From Bacillota bacterium (GTDB lineage: Bacteria; Bacillota; Clostridia; Lachnospirales; Lachnospiraceae), in contig JAEYWQ010000133.1 of NCBI GenBank assembly GCA_023428885.1, forward strand, positions 1 to 7,676: a DNA stretch of 7,676 nt, written 5' to 3'. Position numbers and translations under genes: made by a program. The notes under the pieces were generated by a model, which was given only the letters and a program-made list of their open reading frames with translations, did no database searches and had not been told where the DNA came from. This document shows positions 1-5,934 of the stretch, one piece after another (the first letter of the stretch is position 1; each line of letters begins with the position of its first letter).

Positions 1-121
1 GAGTGGTAGTCCGATCATTCAAGATGGAAGATTAATAGGTGCCGTTACACATGTATTTATTCGAGATGCATCAATGGGTTACGGTACATTTATTGAAAAT
101 ATGTTACAGATACTAAAATAA
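1..121 (+). CDS. spoIVB: SpoIV B peptidase (stage IV sporulation protein B), C-terminal fragment
   Basis: The reading frame enters from the left edge (first full codon at 2) and ends with TAA at 119-121, leaving 39 residues. They begin SGSPIIQDGRLIGAVTHVF and end in a GYGTFIENML-type tail, which is the C-terminus of the S55 family serine peptidase SpoIVB. In this family the Ser-Gly-Ser-Pro stretch belongs to the GxSGSP active-site motif, so the first serine (codon 2-4) is probably the catalytic nucleophile. SpoIVB is made in the forespore, secreted into the space between the two membranes, and cleaves SpoIVFA so that the SpoIVFB protease can activate sigma-K in the mother cell. The PDZ domain and N-terminal membrane anchor expected of the family lie outside the window. 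spo0A follows 259 bases later on the same strand, the usual spoIVB-spo0A order. I see no convincing terminator after the stop codon, so some readthrough into spo0A is possible. Confidence 0.88.
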   Translation, partial: SGSPIIQDGRLIGAVTHVFIRDASMGYGTFIENMLQILK

Positions 122-151
122 ATAGAAAACCAATGAATTAGTTCTTTAATT

Positions 152-180
152 AAGGAATGTCTTGACTAAATGTCGAATAG
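152..180 (+). promoter_or_regulatory. Candidate sigma-H promoter of spo0A
   Basis: AGGAAT at 153-158 matches the core of the sigma-H -35 consensus (RNAGGAWWW). Twelve bases after that element, GTCGAATA at 172-179 matches the -10 consensus (RNNGAATWW) except at its last position. The 12-base spacing is what this factor expects. spo0A is transcribed from a sigma-H promoter in Bacillus subtilis, which supports the call. The -10 overlaps an exact 0A box. The promoter is predicted from consensus only. Confidence 0.5.
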
Positions 181-191
181 TGCGTTAAAAT
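162..191 (+). promoter_or_regulatory. Possible sigma-A promoter upstream of spo0A (weaker)
   Basis: TTGACT (162-167) and TAAAAT (186-191) are separated by 18 bases and resemble a vegetative promoter. The 0A box at 171-177 sits in the spacer, a position where Spo0A~P would block polymerase. In AT-rich DNA such pairs occur by chance, and the downstream pair at 196-224 is a better match. Confidence 0.35.
171..177 (+). promoter_or_regulatory. 0A box (Spo0A binding site)
   Basis: TGTCGAA matches the Spo0A~P binding consensus (TGNCGAA) exactly. It is the only exact copy on either strand in the 259-base gap before spo0A. It overlaps the candidate sigma-H -10, lies in the spacer of the sigma-A-like pair at 162-191, and is 19 bases upstream of the -35 of the stronger sigma-A-like promoter at 196-224. 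It is therefore placed for autoregulation of spo0A; whether it activates or represses cannot be told from sequence. A 7-base match can arise by chance, but its position in front of spo0A makes that less likely. Confidence 0.6.
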
Positions 192-195
192 AGAA

Positions 196-224
196 TTGAA
201 AATATGGTAAATAATGGATATAAT
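196..224 (+). promoter_or_regulatory. Sigma-A promoter of spo0A
   Basis: TTGAAA (196-201) and a perfect TATAAT (219-224) are separated by the optimal 17 bases. Transcription would start near 231, giving a leader of about 150 bases that contains both hairpins at 299-348. This is the best housekeeping promoter in the region and is probably the vegetative spo0A promoter. It lies downstream of the sigma-H-like promoter. Confidence 0.6.
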
Positions 225-298
225 TCTCTTGTGAGTTATGACAGAAGATTACGCATTACGAGGAAATTAAGTGTCATGAATTATTGAAGTCTTTAGAA

Positions 299-319
299 TT
301 TTCATACTTGTATGAGAAA
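299..319 (+). other. Leader hairpin 1 of spo0A
   Basis: TCATA (302-306) pairs with TATGA (311-315) around a CTTG loop (307-310) whose C and G face each other. TTT (299-301) pairs with AAA (317-319) past one bulged G at 316. No U-tract follows, so this is not a rho-independent terminator. It is followed directly by a second hairpin. The A/T-rich stem is only moderately stable, and any role is unknown. Confidence 0.4.
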
Positions 320-320
320 A

Positions 321-348
321 CTCACAGTTAAGGCGCCTAGCTGTTGAG
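321..348 (+). other. Leader hairpin 2 of spo0A, just before the ribosome binding site
   Basis: CTCA (321-324) pairs with TGAG (345-348), CAG (325-327) with CTG (341-343) past a bulged T at 344, and TTA (328-330) with TAG (338-340) including one G-U pair. The loop is AGGCGCC (331-337). The 10-pair stem ends 14 bases before the Shine-Dalgarno AAAGGAGG (363-370), close enough to affect ribosome access or mRNA stability. The loop contains the self-complementary GGCGCC, which could allow kissing contacts between transcripts; that is speculation. There is no U-tract, so it is not a terminator. Confidence 0.45.
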
Positions 349-380
349 GAAAGATATAATATAAAGGAGGACTAATCATC

Positions 381-1181
381 ATGGGGAAAATAGGTGTAGT
401 TATTGTCGATGACAATATACGTATGCTGAATTTACTGGAAGAAGTTTTAAAAAGCGACGGAGAAATCGAGGTTTTGGGGAAAGCTGAGAATGGATTAGAG
501 GCTTTAGAAGTAATTAAGGAAAAAAGTCCAGATGTTGTTCTTTTAGATTTAATTATGCCAAAACTTGATGGTCTTGGAGTTTTAGAGAAGATTAAGAAGA
601 GTAATGAATTAAAGAAAACTCCTTCTTTCATCGTCATTACTGCAATAGGACAAGAAAGAGTAACTGAGAATGCATTTGAGTTAGGAGCAAGTTATTATAT
701 TCTGAAACCATTTGATAATAATATGGTATTAAGCAGAATAAAACAACTAAAATCAGACTCTCATATTCGTTTGGTTGAGAATCATAAACTTAATACCTTT
801 GATAGTCCTAGTGCCTATAAAGAAAAGAACTTAGAGTCAGACGTTACGAATATCATTCATGAAATTGGTGTTCCTGCTCATATTAAGGGTTACCAATATC
901 TTCGTGATGCAATTATGATGTCGGTTGACGATAATGAGATGTTGAATTCGATTACGAAGCAGCTTTATCCTTCCATAGCAAAACGGCATAAAACTACACC
1001 GAGTCGCGTTGAACGTGCTATTCGTCATGCAATTGAAGTCGCTTGGAGTAGAGGCAAGATGGATACAATTGATGATTTATTTGGATATACAGTCAGCAAT
1101 GGAAAGGGTAAGCCTACGAATTCAGAATTTGTTGCATTGATTGCGGATAAGATTCGTTTGGAATACAAATTAAGAATGTGA
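381..1181 (+). CDS. spo0A: Stage 0 sporulation protein A, master response regulator
   Basis: Spo0A is the cytoplasmic transcription factor that commits the cell to sporulation once phosphorylated. The 266 residues match the family length (267 in B. subtilis). Residues 1-125 form the receiver domain: acidic pair D10-D11, phospho-acceptor D56 in LLDLIMP, T87 and K109 in the ILKPFD motif. A variable linker covers about 126-150. The C-terminal DNA-binding domain starts near NIIHEIGVPAHIKGY (157-171); SRVERAIRHAIEVAWSRG (208-225) carries the recognition helix and is nearly identical to the Bacillus protein, so it should read the same 0A box. The tail KPTNSEF (244-250) is also typical. The ATG at 381 follows AAAGGAGG (363-370) with a rather long 10-base spacing. 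No residue essential to the family is missing. The upstream 0A box suggests autoregulation. No clear terminator separates it from glgA. Confidence 0.98.
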   Translation: MGKIGVVIVDDNIRMLNLLEEVLKSDGEIEVLGKAENGLEALEVIKEKSPDVVLLDLIMPKLDGLGVLEKIKKSNELKKTPSFIVITAIGQERVTENAFELGASYYILKPFDNNMVLSRIKQLKSDSHIRLVENHKLNTFDSPSAYKEKNLESDVTNIIHEIGVPAHIKGYQYLRDAIMMSVDDNEMLNSITKQLYPSIAKRHKTTPSRVERAIRHAIEVAWSRGKMDTIDDLFGYTVSNGKGKPTNSEFVALIADKIRLEYKLRM

Positions 1182-1225
1182 AAAGAATGGTCTTAATGAT
1201 TGAATAAAAATGTGTTTGTTTCCTC

Positions 1226-1254
1226 TTTCCTTAAGTCCTTTTTTAAGATATAAT
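1226..1254 (+). promoter_or_regulatory. Possible glgA promoter (good -10, poor -35)
   Basis: A perfect TATAAT at 1249-1254 lies 32 bases before the glgA ATG. The base content 17 bases upstream (TTTCCT, 1226-1231, or TTCCTT one base later) is a poor -35, so an activator or another sigma factor may be needed. The start would be near 1261, leaving a leader of about 26 bases that holds the GGGGAGG ribosome binding site (1270-1276). I see no 0A box here. The 105-base gap contains nothing else recognisable. Confidence 0.4.
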
Positions 1255-1286
1255 ATCACTAAAGAATAAGGGGAGGCATTACTACT

Positions 1287-2723
1287 ATGAAAAAGATTTT
1301 ATTTGTTGCATCAGAATGTGTGCCATTTATAAAGACGGGCGGTTTGGCAGACGTTGTTGGCTCATTACCAAAGTACATAGATAAAGAAAAGTATGATGTA
1401 AGGGTAATGATACCCAACTACCTTGCAATATCAAAAGAGTATAAAGAAAAAATGAAATATGTTTCGCATTTTTACATGGATTTAGCATGGAGAAGTCAAT
1501 ACGTTGGTATTATGGAACTTGAATATGATGGAGTGACTTTCTATTTTATTGACAATGAATATTATTTTGCAGGAAGAAATCCTTATGGTTATATTCATGA
1601 AGATATTGAGAAATTTGGCTTCTTTAGTAAGGCTGCACTAGCTATCTTACCTGTGATCGGTTTTCAACCTGATATCATTCATTGCCATGATTGGCAAACT
1701 GCTTTGATACCTGTATTTTTACAGGAACGTTTTCAAGCTAGTGATTTCTACCGCAATATTAAAACGATTATGACGATACATAATCTGAAATTTCAAGGCG
1801 TATGGAATCAGCAGGCAGTAAAAGATATTACTGGTTTTGCTGACTACCTATTCGCACCTGATAAACTAGAAGCATATGGGGATGCGAATTATCTAAAAGG
1901 CGGCTTGGTCTATGCGGATTATATCACGACAGTAAGTGATACTTATGCCAAGGAGATACAGATGCCATTTTATGGTGAGGGTTTGGATGGGTTGATTCGT
2001 GCTCGTAATAATCACTTACTTGGGATTGTAAATGGTATTGATTATGCAGAATATAATCCTGATCAAGATCCCTTCCTATCTTATCCATATAACAAAGATA
2101 ACTTTCTAACAGAAAAGTGCAAGAATAAGAAAGCACTTCAGCAGGAACTTAATTTAGAAGTAAATGAGAATACATTTATGATTGGACTCGTTTCAAGACT
2201 GACAGACCAAAAGGGTCTGGACTTGGTCGATTATGTCATAGAAGAGATATGCGCTGAGGATACACAGCTAGTAGTATTGGGAACAGGCGAAGAGAAGTAT
2301 GAGAACCTATTTCGTCATTTTGCTTGGAAGTATCAAAATCGGGTATCTGCCAATATTTTTTATTCGAATGAACGCTCACATAAGATATATGCATCTTGCG
2401 ATGCTTTTCTTATGCCTTCCTTATTTGAACCATGCGGTTTAAGTCAATTGATGAGCTTAAGGTATGGAACTATTCCAATCGTTCGAGAAACAGGCGGATT
2501 AAGAGATACGGTGGAAGCTTATAATGAGTTTGAAGAGACAGGTACTGGCTTTTCTTTTTCAAACTACAACGCTCATGAGATGTTGGATACAATAAGGTAT
2601 GCAAAGCACATTTATTATAATAAAAGAAATGAATGGAACAAATTGATTGAACGCGGAATGGATAAAGACTTCTCCTGGGGAACTTCAGCGAGAAAGTATG
2701 AAGAATTATATGATAGAATGTAA
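1287..2723 (+). CDS. glgA: Glycogen synthase, ADP-glucose type (GT5 family)
   Basis: GlgA transfers glucose from ADP-glucose to the growing alpha-1,4-glucan chain in the cytoplasm. At 478 residues it is the standard bacterial length (477 in E. coli). The fold is two Rossmann domains (GT-B). The N-terminal half has the ADP-glucose loop KTGGLADVVGSLP (16-28), HCHDW (132-136) and the IHNLKFQG segment with H165, the family's active-site histidine. The C-terminal half has SRLTDQKGLDLV with R304 and K309, which bind the nucleotide phosphates, and FEPCGLSQLMSLRYG with E381, equivalent to the conserved E377 of E. coli. The ETGGLRDTVEAY segment follows. All family residues I can check are present. The ATG follows GGGGAGG (1270-1276) by 10 bases. 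No glgB, glgC or glgD is adjacent, unlike many glg operons; it stands alone between spo0A and murE and ends at a strong hairpin. In clostridia this enzyme class makes the granulose reserve. Confidence 0.97.
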   Translation: MKKILFVASECVPFIKTGGLADVVGSLPKYIDKEKYDVRVMIPNYLAISKEYKEKMKYVSHFYMDLAWRSQYVGIMELEYDGVTFYFIDNEYYFAGRNPYGYIHEDIEKFGFFSKAALAILPVIGFQPDIIHCHDWQTALIPVFLQERFQASDFYRNIKTIMTIHNLKFQGVWNQQAVKDITGFADYLFAPDKLEAYGDANYLKGGLVYADYITTVSDTYAKEIQMPFYGEGLDGLIRARNNHLLGIVNGIDYAEYNPDQDPFLSYPYNKDNFLTEKCKNKKALQQELNLEVNENTFMIGLVSRLTDQKGLDLVDYVIEEICAEDTQLVVLGTGEEKYENLFRHFAWKYQNRVSANIFYSNERSHKIYASCDAFLMPSLFEPCGLSQLMSLRYGTIPIVRETGGLRDTVEAYNEFEETGTGFSFSNYNAHEMLDTIRYAKHIYYNKRNEWNKLIERGMDKDFSWGTSARKYEELYDRM

Positions 2724-2725
2724 TC

Positions 2726-2757
2726 AATTCCCACGGCTAGTTATAGTCGTGGGAATT
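2726..2757 (+). terminator. Hairpin terminator after glgA
   Basis: Two bases after the glgA stop codon, AATTCCCACG (2726-2735) pairs perfectly with CGTGGGAATT (2748-2757). The stem continues inward through G-U, C-G, T-A and A-T pairs to a GTTA loop (2740-2743), giving 14 continuous pairs. The downstream tail is only weakly T-rich (TTGGCGTGTATTATTTT), so termination may be incomplete, or the hairpin may instead protect the 3' end of the glgA mRNA. It marks the boundary between the glgA unit and the murE-murF-priA unit. Confidence 0.65.
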
Positions 2758-2783
2758 TGGCGTGTATTATTTTAAATGTTTCA

Positions 2784-2812
2784 TTGATTAGCAGGGACTT
2801 TTGATATAAAAT
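2784..2812 (+). promoter_or_regulatory. Candidate sigma-A promoter of the murE-murF-priA unit
   Basis: TTGATT (2784-2789) and TAAAAT (2807-2812) are separated by 17 bases, a fair vegetative match. A perfect TATAAT also occurs at 2819-2824 but lacks a usable -35 at 16-18 bases. Either would put the start at about 2819-2831, so the leader would contain the hairpin at 2859-2890. Confidence 0.5.
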
Positions 2813-2858
2813 CTTACGTATAATAGTTGTAAATAGATATGATGGAAGAGGTTTGCGC

Positions 2859-2890
2859 TCTGAGAATGAATGCAAGCACTCATTCTCAGA
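2859..2890 (+). promoter_or_regulatory. Leader hairpin before the murE ribosome binding site
   Basis: TCTGAGAATGA (2859-2869) and TCATTCTCAGA (2880-2890) are perfect inverted copies of 11 bases around a 10-base loop that may itself form a TGC/GCA mini-stem. The hairpin ends four bases before the murE Shine-Dalgarno GGAGG (2895-2899). No T-run follows, so it is not a simple terminator. Its position suits control of translation initiation or protection of the 5' end, or it could be part of a protein or RNA binding site. I do not recognise it as a known riboswitch or T-box. Confidence 0.55.
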
Positions 2891-2905
2891 ATTTGGAGGC
2901 AAATT

Positions 2906-4393
2906 ATGAAATTAGAAAAATTATTAAATCAAGTGGAGTATGAACTAAAATGTGGAGAATTAGGGGTAGAAGTTTCATCCTTAGTATTCGATTCACGTAA
3001 AATAATAGATGGTTCTGTATTTGTTTGTATGATTGGAGCACGCTTAGACGGTCATGATTATATTGATACTGCTATATCCATGGGAGCAAAAGCTATTGTT
3101 GTTGAGAAGGAAATTGAGTTTCCTTATGATAACATCACTTTAATATATACACCAAATGCTAGATTAGCACTTGCCCAGATGTCTGCGGCATATTTCGATT
3201 ATCCGGCTTTAAAACTAAAAACAATTGGAATCACAGGAACCAAGGGAAAGACAACTACAGCATATATGGTTCGTTCCATCTTGGAAAAGACGGGCTATAA
3301 AACTGGTCTGATAGGAACCATTGAAACAATCATTGGTGATACTGTGATACCTGCAAATAATACAACTCCAGAATCTTATCTAGTGCAGGAATACTTTCAT
3401 CAGATGGTAGAAGCTGGGTGCAAATGTGTCGTAATGGAGGTATCTTCCCAAGGGTTAAAATATCATCGTGTAGCTGGATTTACCTTTGATTATGGTATCT
3501 TTACAAACTTGGAACCTGATCATATTGGACCGGGGGAACATGATGACTTTGAAGATTATTGTTCCAGTAAAGCAAAATTATTCTCCCAGTGTAAGATAGG
3601 TATCTTAAACGCAGATGACTCTCATCTAGAAGAAATATTAGCTGGTCATACTTGTCAGGTGGAAACCTATGGAATAAGTGATTCTGCCGATTTACGAGCG
3701 ACGAATATAGATTTGCATAATAAAGAGGGTAACTTACTTGTGAGCTATGATGTGAAAGGTTTGATGGAGTTTGGGGTTCAAGTTAACATTCCAGGAAAAT
3801 TTACAGTATATAACTCATTAACAGCAATTGCTATCTGCCGTCACTTTGATGTGCCTCTTGTAAAAATTCAAGAAGCTTTATTATCAGTAAAAGTAAAAGG
3901 GAGAGTGGAGCCAGTAGCGATTTCCAAACATTTTACGCTTATGATCGACTATGCACACAATGCAATGAGTTTAGACAGTGTCTTATCTACACTACGTGAA
4001 TATCAACCAAAACGTCTGGTTTGTATGTTTGGTTGCGGTGGAAACCGTTCTCGTGATCGCCGATTTGACATGGGAGAGATTTCATCCAATAAAGCTGATT
4101 TAACTGTTGTCACAAGTGATAATCCACGTTATGAGGAGCCACAAGCAATTATCGATGATATTATTGTAGGTGTGAAAAAAGGAAGTGGAGAGTATGTTGC
4201 AATTTGTGACCGTAAAGAGGCAATTCGTTACTGCATCTTGAATGCTAAGGAAGGCGATGTCATCTTATTGGCTGGTAAAGGGCATGAAGATTACCAAGAA
4301 ATCTGTGGCCAGAAATATCATATGGACGAGAGAGAATTGATATATGAGATTTTAAGTGAGATGACAAATGAAGAGCGAGCAAAGCTTAACTAG
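2906..4393 (+). CDS. murE: UDP-N-acetylmuramoyl-tripeptide synthetase, probably meso-diaminopimelate type
   Basis: MurE adds the third amino acid to UDP-MurNAc-L-Ala-D-Glu using ATP, in the cytoplasm. I place the start at ATG 2906 because GGAGG (2895-2899) lies six bases upstream; an in-frame ATG at 2870 lies inside the leader hairpin with no ribosome binding site. The product is 495 residues, normal for MurE. Residues 1-100 are the UDP-binding domain (FDSRK, 28-32). The central domain has the P-loop GITGTKGKTTT (108-118), TTPES (153-157), EVSSQGL (178-184), and DHIGPGEHDDFEDY (205-218) followed by K222, the likely carbamylated lysine. The C-terminal domain has DYAHN (348-352), DNPR (405-408) and GKGHE (457-461). 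DNPR is the hallmark of meso-DAP-adding enzymes; lysine-adding ones differ there. TKGK, SSQ and DHIGP are instead variants I associate with streptococcal MurE, against the common TNGK, SSH and DHLDYH. murF follows after 17 bases. Confidence 0.93.
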   Translation: MKLEKLLNQVEYELKCGELGVEVSSLVFDSRKIIDGSVFVCMIGARLDGHDYIDTAISMGAKAIVVEKEIEFPYDNITLIYTPNARLALAQMSAAYFDYPALKLKTIGITGTKGKTTTAYMVRSILEKTGYKTGLIGTIETIIGDTVIPANNTTPESYLVQEYFHQMVEAGCKCVVMEVSSQGLKYHRVAGFTFDYGIFTNLEPDHIGPGEHDDFEDYCSSKAKLFSQCKIGILNADDSHLEEILAGHTCQVETYGISDSADLRATNIDLHNKEGNLLVSYDVKGLMEFGVQVNIPGKFTVYNSLTAIAICRHFDVPLVKIQEALLSVKVKGRVEPVAISKHFTLMIDYAHNAMSLDSVLSTLREYQPKRLVCMFGCGGNRSRDRRFDMGEISSNKADLTVVTSDNPRYEEPQAIIDDIIVGVKKGSGEYVAICDRKEAIRYCILNAKEGDVILLAGKGHEDYQEICGQKYHMDERELIYEILSEMTNEERAKLN

Positions 4394-4410
4394 GAAAGGA
4401 TAGGTTTATC

Positions 4411-5916
4411 ATGGCTATATTTACTATGAATCAGATTGCAGACATTGTTGGAGGGGAAATATTAAACGGTGATGGCAATCGAAGAATTGATAAATTCAGT
4501 ACAAATTCAAAAAGTGGGGATGAATCTACCTTGTTTGTGCCTATCATAGGTGAGCGAGTGGATGGTCATGATTTTATCATAGATGCTTATCATAACGGTA
4601 TTCCTTGTACCTTCACGATGCGGGACCAGGTGCAGGAAGGTACCGAGGAGATGACTTATCTTAAAGTGGATTCTCCTGTGGCGGCTCTGCAGCGTCTAGG
4701 AGCTCATTACCGCGACCAATTTACGCTTCCACTGGTAGGAATCACGGGGAGTGTTGGTAAAACAACAACCAAAGAAATGATAGCTGCGGCACTTGAAACC
4801 CGTATGAATGTATTAAAAACGGAAGGTAATATGAACAGTCAGGTGGGGCTTCCACAGATGATGACAAGAATTCATGCAGAGCATGAGATAGCAATCATTG
4901 AAATGGGAATGAGCCAATTTGGGGAAATGGAGCGTTTAGCTACCGTTGCTAAGCCAGAATTTGCTGTGATGACCAATATTGGGGTTTCTCATATTGGTCA
5001 GTTAAAAACGATGGAGAATATTCGTTCAGAAAAGGCAAATATTTGTAATTACTTTAAGGATGGTTCTACCTTACTATTAAACGGTGATGATCCATTACTT
5101 CGTGAAATCTATGAAGCTTATGCTCTTGAGAAAACCGACACAAATCGAGCTTTACGTATTAATAAACTAAACCTTTCAAAGACTACACAGGAGAAATTAG
5201 AAACAACCAATATTCTTACCTTTGGTACAGATGAAAACTGTAGTGTTTATGCGGATTCTATACAAACCGTAGGGAGTTCCACTACTTTTAACTATCATTA
5301 TCTGACGAAAGATGGTAAGAAAGCTGTAGAAGAAATTATACTTTCTGTCTTAGGTAAACATAATATCTTAAATGCAATGGTAGCTTTAGTGGTAGCTTCC
5401 TCCTATGGAATTGAGCCTAAGATTGCAAAAGAGGGCTTAAAGAATTACCAACCAATTTCTATGCGTGGTGGTGTGGAGATAGAAAAAAATATTACTTGGA
5501 TTGATGACACCTATAATGCAAGCCCTGACTCCATGAAAGGTGCGATTAATATATTATTAGAACTACCAAAGGGAAATAAGAAAGTCCTTGTATTTGCAGA
5601 TATCTTAGAACTGGGCGAGATATCAGAAAAGTGTCATTATGAAGTGGGAGAGTATCTTGCCAAGAATTCTAGCAATAACTTAAAAGAAAAGAACTCGATT
5701 GATCTTGTGTTAACTGTTGGTTCTCAGGCTGAGTTTATAGCTAAAGCAGTAAAAGAGAGTCATTCGGCGATTGATACACATTCCTTTGAGAATAAGGAAG
5801 AAGCAAAACAATTCTTATTACAGCATTTGCAAAAAAATGATGCAGTTTTATTCAAAGGATCACGGGGCATGCAATTAGATGTCTTAGTAAAGCAACTAAA
5901 AGAAGAATTTCAGTAA
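4411..5916 (+). CDS. murF: UDP-N-acetylmuramoyl-tripeptide--D-alanyl-D-alanine ligase
   Basis: MurF joins D-Ala-D-Ala to the UDP-MurNAc-tripeptide made by MurE, completing the cytoplasmic pentapeptide precursor that MraY then places on the lipid carrier. The N-terminal domain (1-100) includes STNSKSGDESTLFVPIIGERVDGHDF, the substrate-binding region. The central ATPase domain has P-loop GITGSVGKTTTKEM (110-123), the EMGMSQFGEME motif, TNIGVSHIG (188-196) and K208 in RSEKAN, the probable carbamylated lysine. The C-terminal domain has DDTYNASPDSM (365-375), a MurF signature, and LELGEISEKCHYEVG. The 501 residues exceed the usual 450 or so. Extra length is seen as a polar stretch at about 240-266 and another at about 419-429; both look like surface loops rather than added domains. 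The ATG at 4411 has AAAGGA (4395-4400) upstream, 17 bases after the murE stop. It is probably co-transcribed with murE and priA. Confidence 0.96.
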   Translation: MAIFTMNQIADIVGGEILNGDGNRRIDKFSTNSKSGDESTLFVPIIGERVDGHDFIIDAYHNGIPCTFTMRDQVQEGTEEMTYLKVDSPVAALQRLGAHYRDQFTLPLVGITGSVGKTTTKEMIAAALETRMNVLKTEGNMNSQVGLPQMMTRIHAEHEIAIIEMGMSQFGEMERLATVAKPEFAVMTNIGVSHIGQLKTMENIRSEKANICNYFKDGSTLLLNGDDPLLREIYEAYALEKTDTNRALRINKLNLSKTTQEKLETTNILTFGTDENCSVYADSIQTVGSSTTFNYHYLTKDGKKAVEEIILSVLGKHNILNAMVALVVASSYGIEPKIAKEGLKNYQPISMRGGVEIEKNITWIDDTYNASPDSMKGAINILLELPKGNKKVLVFADILELGEISEKCHYEVGEYLAKNSSNNLKEKNSIDLVLTVGSQAEFIAKAVKESHSAIDTHSFENKEEAKQFLLQHLQKNDAVLFKGSRGMQLDVLVKQLKEEFQ

Positions 5917-5934
5917 TAGATAAGAGGTGACCCA

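Noticed and set aside
122..151. Terminator after spoIVB
   Set aside because: Only a weak AATTA/TAATT pairing is visible, with no GC stem and no T-tract.
355..360. TATAAT close to spo0A as a promoter
   Set aside because: No acceptable -35 at 16-18 bases upstream (that stretch is GC-rich and lies within the hairpin loop), and the start would fall in or after the ribosome binding site.
302..637. Reverse-strand open frame opposite the start of spo0A
   Set aside because: It is a shadow of the spo0A receiver domain with low-complexity Ser/Ile/Phe content and no ribosome binding site. The other reverse-strand frames at 837-1028, 1924-2136, 2470-2727, 5852-6040, 6986-7174 and 7325-7555 were rejected likewise.
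1230..1247. CTTAA...TTAAG repeat with a T-run as a spo0A terminator
   Set aside because: The stem is only five A/T-rich pairs and the T-run lies in the loop and right arm rather than after the stem.
2870..2905. Upstream in-frame ATG that would add 12 residues to MurE
   Set aside because: It lies in the loop of the leader hairpin with no ribosome binding site, whereas the ATG at 2906 has GGAGG six bases upstream and yields the family-typical N-terminus.
2839..2952. Small upstream reading frame starting ATGATGGAAGAG that overlaps the murE start
   Set aside because: There is no ribosome binding site in front of it and the translated peptide has no recognisable feature; overlap with murE in another frame is expected by chance.
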